From the NCBI GenBank assembly GCA_008931825.1, contig QXVZ01027555.1, positions 1 through 46,226 of the forward strand: a DNA stretch of 46,226 bases, given 5' to 3'. The notes beneath the pieces were generated by a model. The model saw nothing but the letters and a program-made list of their open reading frames with translations, did not search any database and was not told where the DNA came from. A program made the position numbers and the translations under genes. Shown piece after piece: positions 34,315-44,405 of the stretch. Every line of letters begins with the position of its first letter. Within the stretch, counting starts at the first letter, position 1. This stretch comes from Phallusia fumigata. Its lineage: Eukaryota > Chordata > Ascidiacea > Phlebobranchia > Ascidiidae.

Positions 34315-34362
34315 CTGGTGAAGTTGTTCGGCTAGCCTCAAGCGCAAGATCTGATGCTATAT
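34315..34362 (-). other. Short exon-like block of 48 bases
   Basis: Acceptor TTTTTTTACAG, start ATATAGCATCAG, donor CACCAG|GTAAAG. Open in one frame (IASDLALEASRTTSP). It lies between the Lys-rich block (34430-34809) and D (34089-34213). Unlike cassettes, no second copy is seen. Confidence 0.5.
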
Positions 34363-34429
34363 CTGTAAAAAAACATGATCAAATACAGTGTATGTGCTGC
34401 ATTAAAACGAGTTATTTCCCAACTGACCT

Positions 34430-34809
34430 GTAAACATTATTTTTATTAAACCTTTTGCTTGTCCTTTTGGTTGACCGCCTGTTTTTGCTTTTTGCGCTTT
34501 TTGCCCGGAGCAGCCATCTGTTGAGCAGTTGCGTTTTGCTTCCGGAAGTAAATCTTTTAGAGGTCTTCAAACACGTTTGGAGTTCTTGGGTCTGTCAAGA
34601 TGAAAAATTTCTGAAATAATAAAATTAAAACTATTTTATTACGAATTGTTTATTACACAATAATACAAATTATGATTGCGGTTGCTCTTGCCTCTTTACT
34701 CTTTGTGACAAAAAAGCATCCGAACAGGAAGAGCTTTAACTCCTGATTGTGACCACATGTTTCGCTTTAGCTGTGCAGCCCAATCCATCAGTTTCGTATT
34801 CATCGATCT
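34430..34809 (-). pseudogene. Two-exon gene remnant with Lys-rich tail
   Basis: Block 1 (34809-34700): acceptor TTTTTGTTTTAG, donor AAAGA|GTAAAG. Block 2 starts at 34610 after TTTATTATTTCAG. Joined, they share one frame: IDEYETDGLGCTAKAK, then further residues, then KFFILTDPRTPNVFEDL, ending in the basic tail PGKKRKKQKQAVNQKDKQKV and a TAA that overlaps AATAAA (34442-34447), a good poly(A) signal. Each block holds one in-frame TAA, so it is either a decayed gene or wrongly framed. An ATG in block 2 could alone give a 23-residue basic peptide (begins MAAPGKKRK). I do not recognise the family. It appears once in the window, unlike the cassettes. Confidence 0.4.
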
Positions 34810-35583
34810 CTAAAACAAAAAGTCAATGACAACCAAGGTAAATAAAAACTCGGAGGTTGGCGATCCCCATATTGGCATTGTACACACACTCCGATACCCC
34901 TATGCCTTCTACTAGATCTTGTACAACCAAGAGTGATTCCCCTTTTAAATGTCAGTACAACGTCAGACGTGCGGTCGCACGATCAACGACACATCTGATG
35001 TTTTGCTGCTGCGGCGAAAAATCAAACCTAGTGTCGAAAGTTCAACTTGTTGTGCCGTTGTGTCGTTATTATTTATTGTCACATTGTACACGCAGCTGAT
35101 TACTAGCTTAAAAAGGAAACAAACGGGTTTGTATCGGCGCTGTTGCGTCAACACAAAGTGCAGGCGAATTGCGCACGCTCGTTTACATGCCGTTTTGTAT
35201 TGAAGAATATCGGTTCCAATTACCCGATATAAATGGCAAACTTTGATTCGAATCTGTCCGGATTCGATATTCTACTCTGAACATCCCCATTGTAAGATAC
35301 AGCAAAAGTTACATTTTTCGTCAATAATTTAGTTTTAAAGCAAAGGTTACAGAATACAACGGCAAAAAGTCGGATGTCTTTGAGCGCTTTTTAAAGGCAA
35401 AAATTAATTAGGCATGTACACTTAACAAAAACAAAACACCAGCGACGCTATGTCAAGCGATCAAGCAACATTTCAAGGCAGAACAGACTACACCTTATTG
35501 TTTTCTTTTCTGGTAATTTTTGAAGGCGAGATGAGAAAGAAAAAGTTTCGAAATTCAAGATCATGCTTGAACTGTTTACTTAC
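34810..35583. other. Mostly unique stretch, no gene seen
   Basis: Contains a scrap of cassette F end (GTTGGCGATCC near 34857) and otherwise no splice-bounded block, no GTGCAC hairpin and no convincing coding frame. The stretch 35480-35580 matches the conserved intron flank that follows D cassettes. Confidence 0.4.
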
Positions 35584-35695
35584 ATTTAGCACATGATGCA
35601 CGGTGATGCGTATCAACCGAATCCCTCAACTGCTTTTGCTGCCGCAGGATTAATACTTGCCAGGTGATCCAATTCGGTTGACGTTTCGAAAAGGT
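35584..35695 (-). other. Exon-like cassette D, 112-base copy
   Basis: Acceptor GTTTTTTAAAG, donor CTAAAT|GTAAGT. Same length as the intact copy at 28708-28819; frame open through ELDHLASINPAAAKAVEGFG, then a stop. The downstream equivalent of E is missing. Confidence 0.5.
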
Positions 35696-36615
35696 CTTTA
35701 AAAAACACATTTGCATCAAGAACTAGCATTAGCATTTAGGTTTCAAAAACATGCAAAGAATCAAAACTTCCAAGCTCGCTAGTCGGATCAGCAACAGGAA
35801 TGTGTTCACGAAAATTTGCTCTTTTATGTTTATATCGACTTTTAATGGTTCTGTGATTATTGGCTTAATGCAATTTTATGAAACTACGTTTTTATTTGTT
35901 CACCTAACTTAGTTTGTATACTCGACTGCAGGAAATTTACCTTTAGGGCCGGCGATCCCAGCAATCTAACAACCAGAAACAGTCTCCTTCCAAATCCAGC
36001 CTCGAAGCTCCTGAAACAAAAACATACCAGAGACAGAAAAAATCCAAATACACCTTTATACACTTGTCATTCATTTTGCAAAATTATACTTCTGCAGCTA
36101 AACAGTGTGCACCCTGGTTAGCTTTCATCGCCAATTGAATTGAATTTTTTTATTCCCTACGTAGGTTTAAACCGCTAATGTGCTTGACTACAGTTGATTA
36201 CCTGAAGCACTAAGGTGTTGGATACGGCCTCCTTCGAACGATGCTGGTCTAAACGTTCTAAAAATATTAGCAACTTAAAAAATGAATCGCTATTAATTAC
36301 AGTTATTAAAATGTTTGGTTAAACTATTACAACCAAAACACAGAGGAGGTAAAGCGTGCACTCTAAACCACCCTGTTATGGTATTTCGCTATATAGAAAT
36401 TAATACCCAGTGAAAATGTTAATTAAATATGTTGCCTTTCTCGGAAAATCGGTAACTTAACTTAATTTGAAGCGACATTCTTTCTCTTTGTGGTCTGTTG
36501 CATCTGAACACGAGGACTCTGCTTCCGTTTCCCGTTTTTTTCCTGCGAAACAAAGCAAAAGCAGTATTAGGAAATCAACATGATACGTAACCTCTATAAA
36601 TGTCAAATATGTCAA

Positions 36616-36658
36616 CATGCGAAGACAGGATAAGTGCACGTTATACTGTCCTCGCATG
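36616..36658 (-). other. Intronic hairpin hp2
   Basis: Arms CATGCGAAGACAG and CTGTCCTCGCATG with a single A-C mismatch, ATAA/TTAT inside, and GTGCAC at 36634-36639. Confidence 0.7.
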
Positions 36659-38475
36659 TTCAACATGAAATCTAATAAAATAAACGCATTTTCTTCTGCT
36701 ACTTCGGGAACAAAAATCCGGAAACTTAACTTAATCCGAAGCCACAGTCCTTTCATTCTTGGTTCTGTGGCAACCGAAAACACGCTCATTCCGCTTCCAT
36801 TTTGTTTTCTGCGAAACAAAGCAGAAGAACCACTGGGAATTCAAAGCAATATGTAACCTACATCACAACTCCTCTAAACATGTAAACATGCAAAGACAGG
36901 ATAGGTGCACGCTATAATGTCTTCTCATGTTCGACCCAAAAATCTAATAAAATTAATCCATTTGTCTGTTGTTACGCCACTAGCAGAAAACAGAAAACCT
37001 AACTTAATCTGAAGCCACAGTCCTTCTCATCTTCTGTCGCAACCGAAAACGCGCTCTCTCCACTTCCGTTTCTTTTACTGCGGAACAAAGTAGAAGAACC
37101 AGTAGGAAATCTAACAGCAGTACCGTGCTTTTCGGAAGTTTACAAAAATTGAAATAAAAACAAATCACGTCTCAATATACGTACATATGAAAACTTAAAA
37201 AACACATTAGTGTTAAATGTAGCAACAGCATTTCAGTTTGATGTAAAAGTCTTCAAAAGATTTATCAAAGTGGTATTTAGGCTTATAATTCAACATACAT
37301 TAAAATCCATCAAGTTTTAAGATTAGTGAGGTAAGGTGGGTATACAAAGTTTGCCGCGTATTTAACGTTCAGTTTGCTCACATTTATGCTTTTGCCCCAC
37401 AGTAACGAACGCTTAGATTACTGTAATGAACTTAATTTGCAATACACTACAATTCGTCACTTTTGCGGTAAATAAATGTTTTAAAGATTGATATCTTCGC
37501 GTAATAAAACATCGTATTACAAAATGCACCTTCAGAGGCATTCGATATATTCGTTACCGAAAACGGATTCTACCTTGGAGTTGGCGATCCGAAAAATCCA
37601 ACAACCAGAAATGGTCTCCTCCCAAATTCAGGTTCCCCACGAAGTTCCTGAAAGAAAACATATCGGAGACAGAAAACATTCCAATTCATCTCAATACACT
37701 TACAAAACCTAAAGCAAAATTATACTGCGACGGCTAAACAGTGTCAACCCTGGTTAGCTTTTACCAATGAAATGTCTGACAAATTGCTAGATTTGCACCG
37801 CTAATGCACTTGACTACAGTTAATTACCTGAAGCATTAAGCTGTTGAAGTCGACGATTCAATCTACGGGCAGCAACGAGCTCCTTTAAACGATGCTGGTC
37901 AAACGTTCTAAAAAAATGAATGTGAAAAATGAATTGCTATTAACTTTTATAATTTTGTGGACCAAGTATTACAACCAAATAACAGAGCAGGTAAAGAGTG
38001 CACTCTAAACCACCTTGTTATGGTATTTCACTATGTAGACATAAATATTCAGTAACTTGTTACTCCTGTTCACATCTTCGGAAATTCGGTAGCTTAGCTC
38101 AATTTGAAGCGACATTCTTTCTCTTTGTGGTTTGTTGCATCTGAACACGAGGACTCTACTTCCGTTTGTGTTTTCCTGCAAAACAAAATAGAGTAACAGG
38201 AATTCAGCAAGATACGTAACCTCTGTAAAATGTCAAATACATCAACATGCGAAGGCAGAATAAGTGCACGTTATATTGTCTTCCATGTTCGACCAAAAAT
38301 CTAACAAAATTAATGCACTTTTGGTAAAGCCGGAAACGGAAATCTGGTAACTTAACTTTTCTGTCGCAATTGAGAACACGCTAACTCCGCTTCCGTTTCC
38401 TGCGAAACAAAGCAAAAGAACCACTACGAATCCATCTTTATGTAACCTTGTTTAAAACACGTTTGGATATATCAA

Positions 38476-38518
38476 CATGGTAAGACAGGATAAGTGCACG
38501 TTATACTGTCTTTCCATG
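38476..38518 (-). other. Intronic hairpin hp2 with a swapped base pair
   Basis: Arms CATGGTAAGACAG and CTGTCTTTCCATG. The fifth position pairs G-C where the usual stem has C-G, a change on both sides; the next position is a T-T mismatch. Loop GTGCAC at 38494-38499. Confidence 0.65.
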
Positions 38519-41107
38519 CTTGACCTAAACCTAATTAAAATCAATGCCAGTTGATACACAACTTTTACTTGCCTGTTTCCTGTGAAGTTCCATCAAGGAA
38601 TTACACTGAAGCCGTCTTCTTCCGTATAGGCCTAGACGATGTTTCTCCAGTTCGAACGCGTTGCATCTGCTTAGGTACGCATGGAGTTCAACGATATGTA
38701 ACCTACTTCACAACTCGTTAGAACACATCGACATGCGAAGACAGAATAAGTGCACGTTATACTATCTTCTCATGCTCCTTTAGATTATCAACTTTTACTT
38801 GCCTGTTTGCCTGAAACGTTTTCCAATTCCACCAGAGCCCTCGGCTTCGGCATTGACGATGTTTCTTCAATAAAATGCACTTGTGATGGTCGAGAAGCCT
38901 GCACATGTAGTGAACAGATTTTGACGAAAATCTGCAACAAAACCAGCAACACGATCAATCTACACATACCACATTATGTACATGATTCCACATGCATTTA
39001 AAAGTTAGTGTGGTAGATAGGGTAGATAAAGTTTGCTGCGGATTTGACGCTCAGTTTGTTCTCATTTCTGCTTTTCCCTGTCAGTAACGAATTATTAGTT
39101 TCCAAAAAATCACGATTCGACAGTTAAGCAATAAACAAATGGTTTAAAGGATGTTGTATGACTACAGTTGCAAACAAAACATCGCAAGGTATTTTGCAAA
39201 AACGCACCTTGGGAGGCATTCAATATATTAGAGGCCGACAACGGAAATACAGTTTTTGTAATTGTTTGCAGTTAATTTTACCTTGGGGTTGGCGTTTCGA
39301 ACAACCTTGCAAGCAGAAAAGTCGCCTCCCAAATTCAGATTGCCTCAAAAATACAAAGACAAAAAAACAAATTTATCTCTACACACTTGCATTTATTATC
39401 GCAAAAATTATACTGCAACGGCTAAACAGTGTGCACCCTGGTTAGCCTGCACCCCAACCAACAAAATATTGTTTAACAAATTGATCCCTACATACGTTTA
39501 AAACCGATGCTTGACTGCAGTTAATTACCTTGAGCACTCAGCAGTTGATGTCGGCGATTCAGTCTGAGGCCAGAAATGATCTCCTCTTTTTAAACGATGC
39601 TGGTCTAATGTTCTGAAAAAATGGAATAATATAAAAAATGAATCGCTGTTACTTATCCACAGTTATCAAAAATGTTTGTACCAAGTAATGCAACCAATAA
39701 CAGAGGAGGTAAAGCGTGCACTCTAAACCACCATGTTACTAAATTTCGCTATGTAGACATAAATATTCAGTAACTTGTAACTTCTGAAACTTAACTTTAT
39801 TTGAAGCCACATTCCTATGAAGCCAGTTCTCTTTGTGGATTGTCGTAGTTGAACACGAGGGATCGACTTCCGTTTGTCTTTCTACAGTACAAAACATAAA
39901 CAATACTAGGAATTCAGCAGGATACGTACCCTCTATTAAAACGTCAAATAGGTCAACATGCGAAGACAGAATAAGTGCACATTATACTGTCTTCCATGTT
40001 TGACCAACAATTAAATGTAATAATTGCATTTTTATTCAATCCGGGAACGGAAGTCTGGTAACACGCTCACTCCGCTTCCGTTTCCTGCAAAACAAAGCAG
40101 AAGAACGACTAAAAGTCCAACGATATGTAAACTAATTCAAAACACGTTTGGATATATTAACATGCCAAGACGATAAGTGCACGGTATACCGTCTTTCCAT
40201 GCTTGACCTAAACCCAATTAAATCAATGCCAGTTGATAAATAACTTTCACTTGCCTGTTTCCTGTAAAGTTCCGTCAAGGAATTACACTCAGGCCGTCTT
40301 CTTCCGTATAGACGCTAATTCTCCAGAACGAATGCGTTGCATTTACTTAGGTACGTATTGAGTTCAAAGTTGTCTAACCTAGTTCATAACTCGTTAGAAC
40401 ACATCAACATGCGAAGACAGAATAAGTGCACGTTATACTGTCTTCCCATGCTCCATTAGAAAATCAACTTTTACTTGTCTGTTTTCTGAAACTTTTTCCA
40501 ATTCCACCATAGCCCTCGGCTTCGGCATTGACGATGTTTCTTCAATAAAATGCACTTGTGACGGTCGAGAAGCTGCACATGTAGTGAACAGATTTTGACG
40601 AAAATCTGCAACAAAACCAGCAACACGATCAACCTAATGTACATGCCACATTATGTACATGATTCCACATGCATTTCTGCTTGTGTCTGTCAGTAACGGA
40701 CGCTTGCTCACTGCAACAATCTAAGTTTGCAAAAAATCACGATTCGACAGTTAAGCAGCAAACAAATGGTTAAAGGAGGTTGTAGTTGCATAATAAAACA
40801 TCGCCAGAGATTTTGCAAAAACGCACCTTTGGAGGCAGTCGATATATTAGAGGCCAAAAACGGAAATATGGTTTTATAATTGTTTACAATAAATCTACCT
40901 TAGGGTTGGCGATCCGAACAATCTTACATAGAAAAAGGACAAAAAAATGCAAATTTATCCCAATAAACTTGCATTTAATATCGCAAAATTATACTGTGTC
41001 GGCTGAACAGTGTGCACCCTGATTAGCCTTCGCCAACGAAATGTTGTCCAACAAATCGTTCCCTACATAGACGTGAACCGCTAATGTGATTGACTACAGT
41101 TAATTAC

Positions 41108-41187
41108 CTGAAGCATTAAGCTGTTAAAGTCGACAATTTAATCTATGGCCAGAAACGGGCTCCTTCGAACGATACTGGTCTAACGTT
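41108..41187 (-). other. Exon-like cassette A', exactly 80 bases
   Basis: Acceptor CATTTTTTTCAG, start AACGTTAGACCAG, donor AATGCTTCAG|GTAATT. Same length as cassette A of the distant left array despite considerable divergence. Confidence 0.6.
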
Positions 41188-41378
41188 CTGAAAAAAATGA
41201 GCAATGTGAAAAATGAATTTTTATCAAAAATGTTTGGACCAAGTAACGCGACCAAAATACAGAGGAGGTAAAGCGTGCACTCTAAACCACCTTGTTATGG
41301 CATTTCGCCATGTAAATAATTATTTATTAACTTAAAACTTGTTACTTCTGTTTTTTTTCGGAAATTCGATAACTTAAC

Positions 41379-41450
41379 TTGAAGCCACATTCCTTCTCTT
41401 TGTGGTCTGTTGCATCCGAACACGAGGACTCTGCTTTTGTTTTTCTTTTC
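41379..41450 (-). other. Exon-like cassette R
   Basis: Acceptor TTTGTTTCACAG, start GAAAAGAAAAAC, end CTTCAA|GTTAAG, 72 bases. Contains AGTCCTCGTGTTC as in the other R copies. Confidence 0.5.
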
Positions 41451-41524
41451 CTGTGAAACAAAACAGAGGCAGTGCCTGGCATTCAAAAAGATGCCTAACC
41501 TCCATAAAATGTCAAACACGTCAA

Positions 41525-41567
41525 CATGGGAAAACAGAATAAGTGCACGTTATACTGCCCTCCCATG
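41525..41567 (-). other. Intronic hairpin hp2, variant stem
   Basis: Outer arms CATGGGA and TCCCATG pair fully with G-C at position five in place of C-G. Positions 8-10 are mismatched. Loop GTGCAC at 41543-41548. Confidence 0.65.
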
Positions 41568-41843
41568 TTTGAAATCTATTGAAATTAATGCATTTTTATT
41601 CTATTACGCCGGAAACGGAAATCCAGTAACTTAACTTTTCTGTCGCAACTGAGTCCACGCTCACTCCGCTTTCGTTTCCTGCAAAACAAAGCAGAAGAAC
41701 CACTAGAAGTCCAACGATACGTAAGCTAGTTTAAAACACGTTTGGAAAAACAACATGCGAAGACAGGATAAGTGCACTTTATACCGTCTTCCCATGCTCA
41801 ACCTATAACTGATAAAAAAATAATACAAGTTACTTTTACTTGC

Positions 41844-41940
41844 CCGTTTCTTGCAAAGTTCCATGTTGCACCTTAAGGAATTTCACAGAAACCGTCTTCT
41901 TCTGTACAAGCGATGTTTCTTCAGTTCGAACGCGTTGCAT
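41844..41940 (-). other. Exon-like cassette Q, open copy
   Basis: Acceptor TTAAGTAG, start ATGCAACGCGTTCG, donor ACGG|GCAAGT, 97 bases, open for its whole length (begins MQRVRTEETS). If unit 1 were translated, this ATG in the third exon would be a candidate start, but the next block does not extend it convincingly. Confidence 0.5.
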
Positions 41941-42005
41941 CTACTTAAATACGTATCGAGTCCAACGATATGTAACCTAATTCAAAACTCGTTTAAACGT
42001 GTCAA

Positions 42006-42048
42006 CATGCGAAGACAGGATAAGTGCACGTTAAACTGTCTTCCCATG
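42006..42048 (-). other. Intronic hairpin hp2, first of unit 1
   Basis: Arms CATGCGAAGACAG and CTGTCTTCCCATG with one C-C mismatch; loop GTGCAC at 42024-42029. Lies 29 bases beyond the P donor at 42077. Confidence 0.65.
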
Positions 42049-42076
42049 TTTCATTAGAACATCAACATTTACTTGC

Positions 42077-42206
42077 CTGTTTTCTAAAAAGTCCCAAATA
42101 ATTCTCCGGACCCCTCTGTTTGTGATGGAAAATGTTCCTCCATTTAAAATGCACAGGTGACGGTCGAGGAGCTTGCAGATGCAGTGAATAAAAACCGCAC
42201 AAGGAG
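42077..42206 (-). other. Exon-like cassette P, unit 1
   Basis: Acceptor GTTTTTTAG, start CTCCTTGTGCGG, donor AAACAG|GCAAGT, 130 bases. Second exon of unit 1 if the first exon ends at 42364. Confidence 0.55.
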
Positions 42207-42290
42207 CTAAAAAACAATCTAACGGCAATATCGTGCATTTGACTAGTTGTACAAACTCACAAAACAAAAAATACTTTCCGGTATTAGTAA

Positions 42291-42322
42291 GAAGCAAACC
42301 AGTGTGCACCCCAGTTTACTTC
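42291..42322 (-). other. Hairpin in the first intron of unit 1
   Basis: Arms GAAGCAAAC (42291-42299) and GTTTACTTC (42314-42322) pair over nine positions with one G-T type pair on the transcribed strand. GTGCAC at 42304-42309. The stem differs from hp1 but the loop context (GGGGTGCACAC on the - strand) is close. A weaker relative lies at 33491-33526 in unit 2. Confidence 0.6.
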
Positions 42323-42363
42323 TCCACTAAACCGAAAATGTTAAATTACAACAAAGACATTAC

Positions 42364-42850
42364 ATGAATATTTCCCACTTGTAAGTCGTCGTTGGATCGT
42401 CCCCCGTCACGGCACTTCCCTTCGACGCCAGTTGCAAAAGAAGAATGACACGTCGCCACGCCAAACCTGCGTGGGATCATTTTTTCTTTTTTTCGACCAA
42501 TCAAAACGCTTGTTTTTGAAACGTCACAGGAGCGCTCTTCATCCGTCCAATGGCTGACTTTATTGCACCAATTAGTGAGACGCGTTTGGAGCAGTTCGAT
42601 CAGTTGCGGGAGGCAATGCCCTGGCCAACTTGGTTCGAATTGGGATGACGTGGTGTGATTTGATTGGTGCTTGTGACAACACAACGCTTGCCGGAAGCTG
42701 GAGCAGGCCTTGTATTTTTATGCGACACGTGTTTGAAACAAAAACCTTTTGGCAGCACCGATCACTCCTAAACTAGAAAAAGAAGCATTACAATTACCAC
42801 GGTATATTTTCTAAACTATAGTCCTTTGCAATATTATTATGCAACTTGAT
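42364..42850 (-). promoter_or_regulatory. Promoter-like block of unit 1, with first exon
   Basis: Second copy of the block at 33563-34010. Shared sites: CCAAT at 42497, 42547 and 42568, GCCGGAAGC at 42690-42698, CACGTG at 42726-42731, and AGGAGCGCTCTTCATCCG between the CCAAT boxes. A TGACGTTTC-like site faces the - strand near 42525. The copies keep these sites and their order while the sequence between them has drifted. A 112-codon frame on the - strand here has no counterpart in the other copy and is rejected as a gene. Confidence 0.55.
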
Positions 42851-43152
42851 ACAATTTTCGCCACCCGAAAACAAACGCACGCAATAGTTCGCTTTGTATA
42901 TTCCCTTTCGAATTACAATTTAGGGTGACGTAACATTTATCTCGCGTCCAATGAATAAAAATATGTACTGAATTTATTGGTTTATGAATCGTTGACTTAA
43001 AATTGTGCCTTACGCTCGTTTGGCAGGGGTTTAGTTTTTGTCTTTAAAAAAGGGATTTGATGTAAAAACCGGGATCAAAAATGGTAACACACGGTTTTCG
43101 ACGAAAAATTATGTAGAAAACTATGCTGGCATGTTTAAGCCCGAGGAATAAG

Positions 43153-43228
43153 GCAACCCCAGCTGGATTCGAACCAGGGACCATAGGATGTGAAGGCGAG
43201 CGACCTAACCTCTACACTAAGACAGGTG
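43153..43228 (-). mobile_element. tRNA-like element, probable SINE relic
   Basis: On the - strand an A-box match TAGTGTAGAGG (43209-43219) precedes a perfect B-box GGTTCGAATCC (43165-43175), the internal promoter of RNA polymerase III. The acceptor and D stems do not pair well and the anticodon loop is ambiguous, so a working tRNA gene is unlikely. A tRNA-derived SINE head or tRNA pseudogene fits better. No tail or target duplication is identified. Confidence 0.55.
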
Positions 43229-44405
43229 ACTGCAGATTAAGTTCAAAGTTTTGCTGTCAAAATAACTGTCACTTGTGTTTATTTTCGTCAGTGAATCAAT
43301 AGTTTTTTTACGATTTGTGAACTATCTGCTGTCGTTTAAATACTCTTTAAATACTATTTTAATCTCACCGACATTTAAAGGCTTGATGTTTTACATGTAT
43401 TTCTAATTTTAGTCAGATTTCAACATCGTGACAATAAACTCATAAACTGAAAACAAACTTACGTATATGGCTTGAAAAAAAATCCCTAACCTGCAGATGT
43501 CGAATTGCTTCTTCTAAAATTTCACCACCTTCATTGCTTTCCATTCTGCTTGAAATTCAAGGCACCAAGCTGACAAGTTTGCAGGCTTGAAACTCGATGG
43601 AAGTGTTGGTGCCTCGAGCAAACGTGTGTAATTGATTGCACGTGAACGGTAGATAAAGTTTCATTTCTCTGCGTTCTGGTGCCTTGTGTTTTTTCAGCCT
43701 GGATGTTACATAAACATAAATTAATATCATTGTTTCAAACTTATACCTCGAACCAAATTAAACTTTTACCTACAATGGGAAAACTCGATATGCTTTTAAG
43801 GGTTTTAAATCCAATAAAATTCCTGTAGACGTATTCACAGCAAATTAAAAATTGACTGATAATGTCACTGTAACTAGGATTTAATATGAATAAAATCACA
43901 GCTATTTTACACTAGTTTAATGTCACACATAAACAAAATTAAAAACAGTTTAATTGATCGCGCTAGCATGGGGAAAACAAAGGTACTCTGGTTAGAAACA
44001 ATTGAAATAAACCACCAAACAGGTTATTCCTTCATTCTGCAGTTATTTCTCAATTTAATTTCCCTTATTTCTCAATTTAAATTGGTCACGAACCGTTGTG
44101 GATAAGAGGGCGCAGTCGAGCAGAACGGGTTTTCCTGTGGGGGGAAATTGAAGCAGAATCGTGTGCGTTAATTAGAAAACGGTGCCCGTAGAAATAATAC
44201 GTGCTTGAGGCAAGTTACAAGCAACCCAAGGTACTTAGGGATGTTTACAAATATCACGTGGTAAAACATGACTCACCAAAAGTCAACAATTAACGCAATG
44301 TCACAGTTTATTTTTTTGTTTTAAGTGAACTTAAATTCTTTATTTTGATGTAAAGTACAATCGCAGTTTACGATGTTAGAATAATGGGCATGACTTAATC
44401 GTATG

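Larger units (their letters stand above)
37100..42206 (-). repeat. 1.65-kb higher-order repeat of cassettes
   Basis: The ordered set P, hp2, Q, hp2, R-like, hp2, R, hp3, A', hp1, F recurs with P at about 42200, 40600 and 38930, a period of about 1.65 kb. A partial set without P and Q continues to 35.9 kb. The P copies at 40.5 and 38.8 kb share features (AAAATCTG start, TCTTCAATAAAATGCACTTG on the + strand) that the 42.2 kb copy lacks, so those two sets duplicated more recently. Confidence 0.75.
34013..42364 (-). ncRNA. Outer - strand cassette transcript (unit 1)
   Basis: Right to left: first-exon end 42364 (TTCAT|GTAATG), hairpin 42291-42322, P 42077-42206, hp2 42006-42048, Q 41844-41940, hp2 41754-41796, an R-like block 41636-41678, hp2 41525-41567, R 41379-41450, hp3 core 41275, A' 41108-41187, hp1 core 41012, a damaged F near 40900, then the set repeats. 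Each intron of this first set holds one GTGCAC hairpin. hp2 copies follow at 40408, 40161, 39957, 38732, 38476, 38246, 36887 and 36616; hp3 at 39716, 37998 and 36356; hp1 at 39431 and 36107 (37743 decayed). D 35584-35695 and 34089-34213 come last. Transcription is inferred; no frame spans the cassettes. Confidence 0.55.

Noticed and set aside
42346..42684. 112-codon frame on the - strand in the promoter-like block
   Set aside because: The homologous block at 33563-33800 does not keep this frame, so conservation follows the DNA sites and not a protein.
43153..43228. Functional tRNA gene on the - strand
   Set aside because: Acceptor and D stems do not pair and no anticodon fits a seven-base loop with U33 and a purine at 37.
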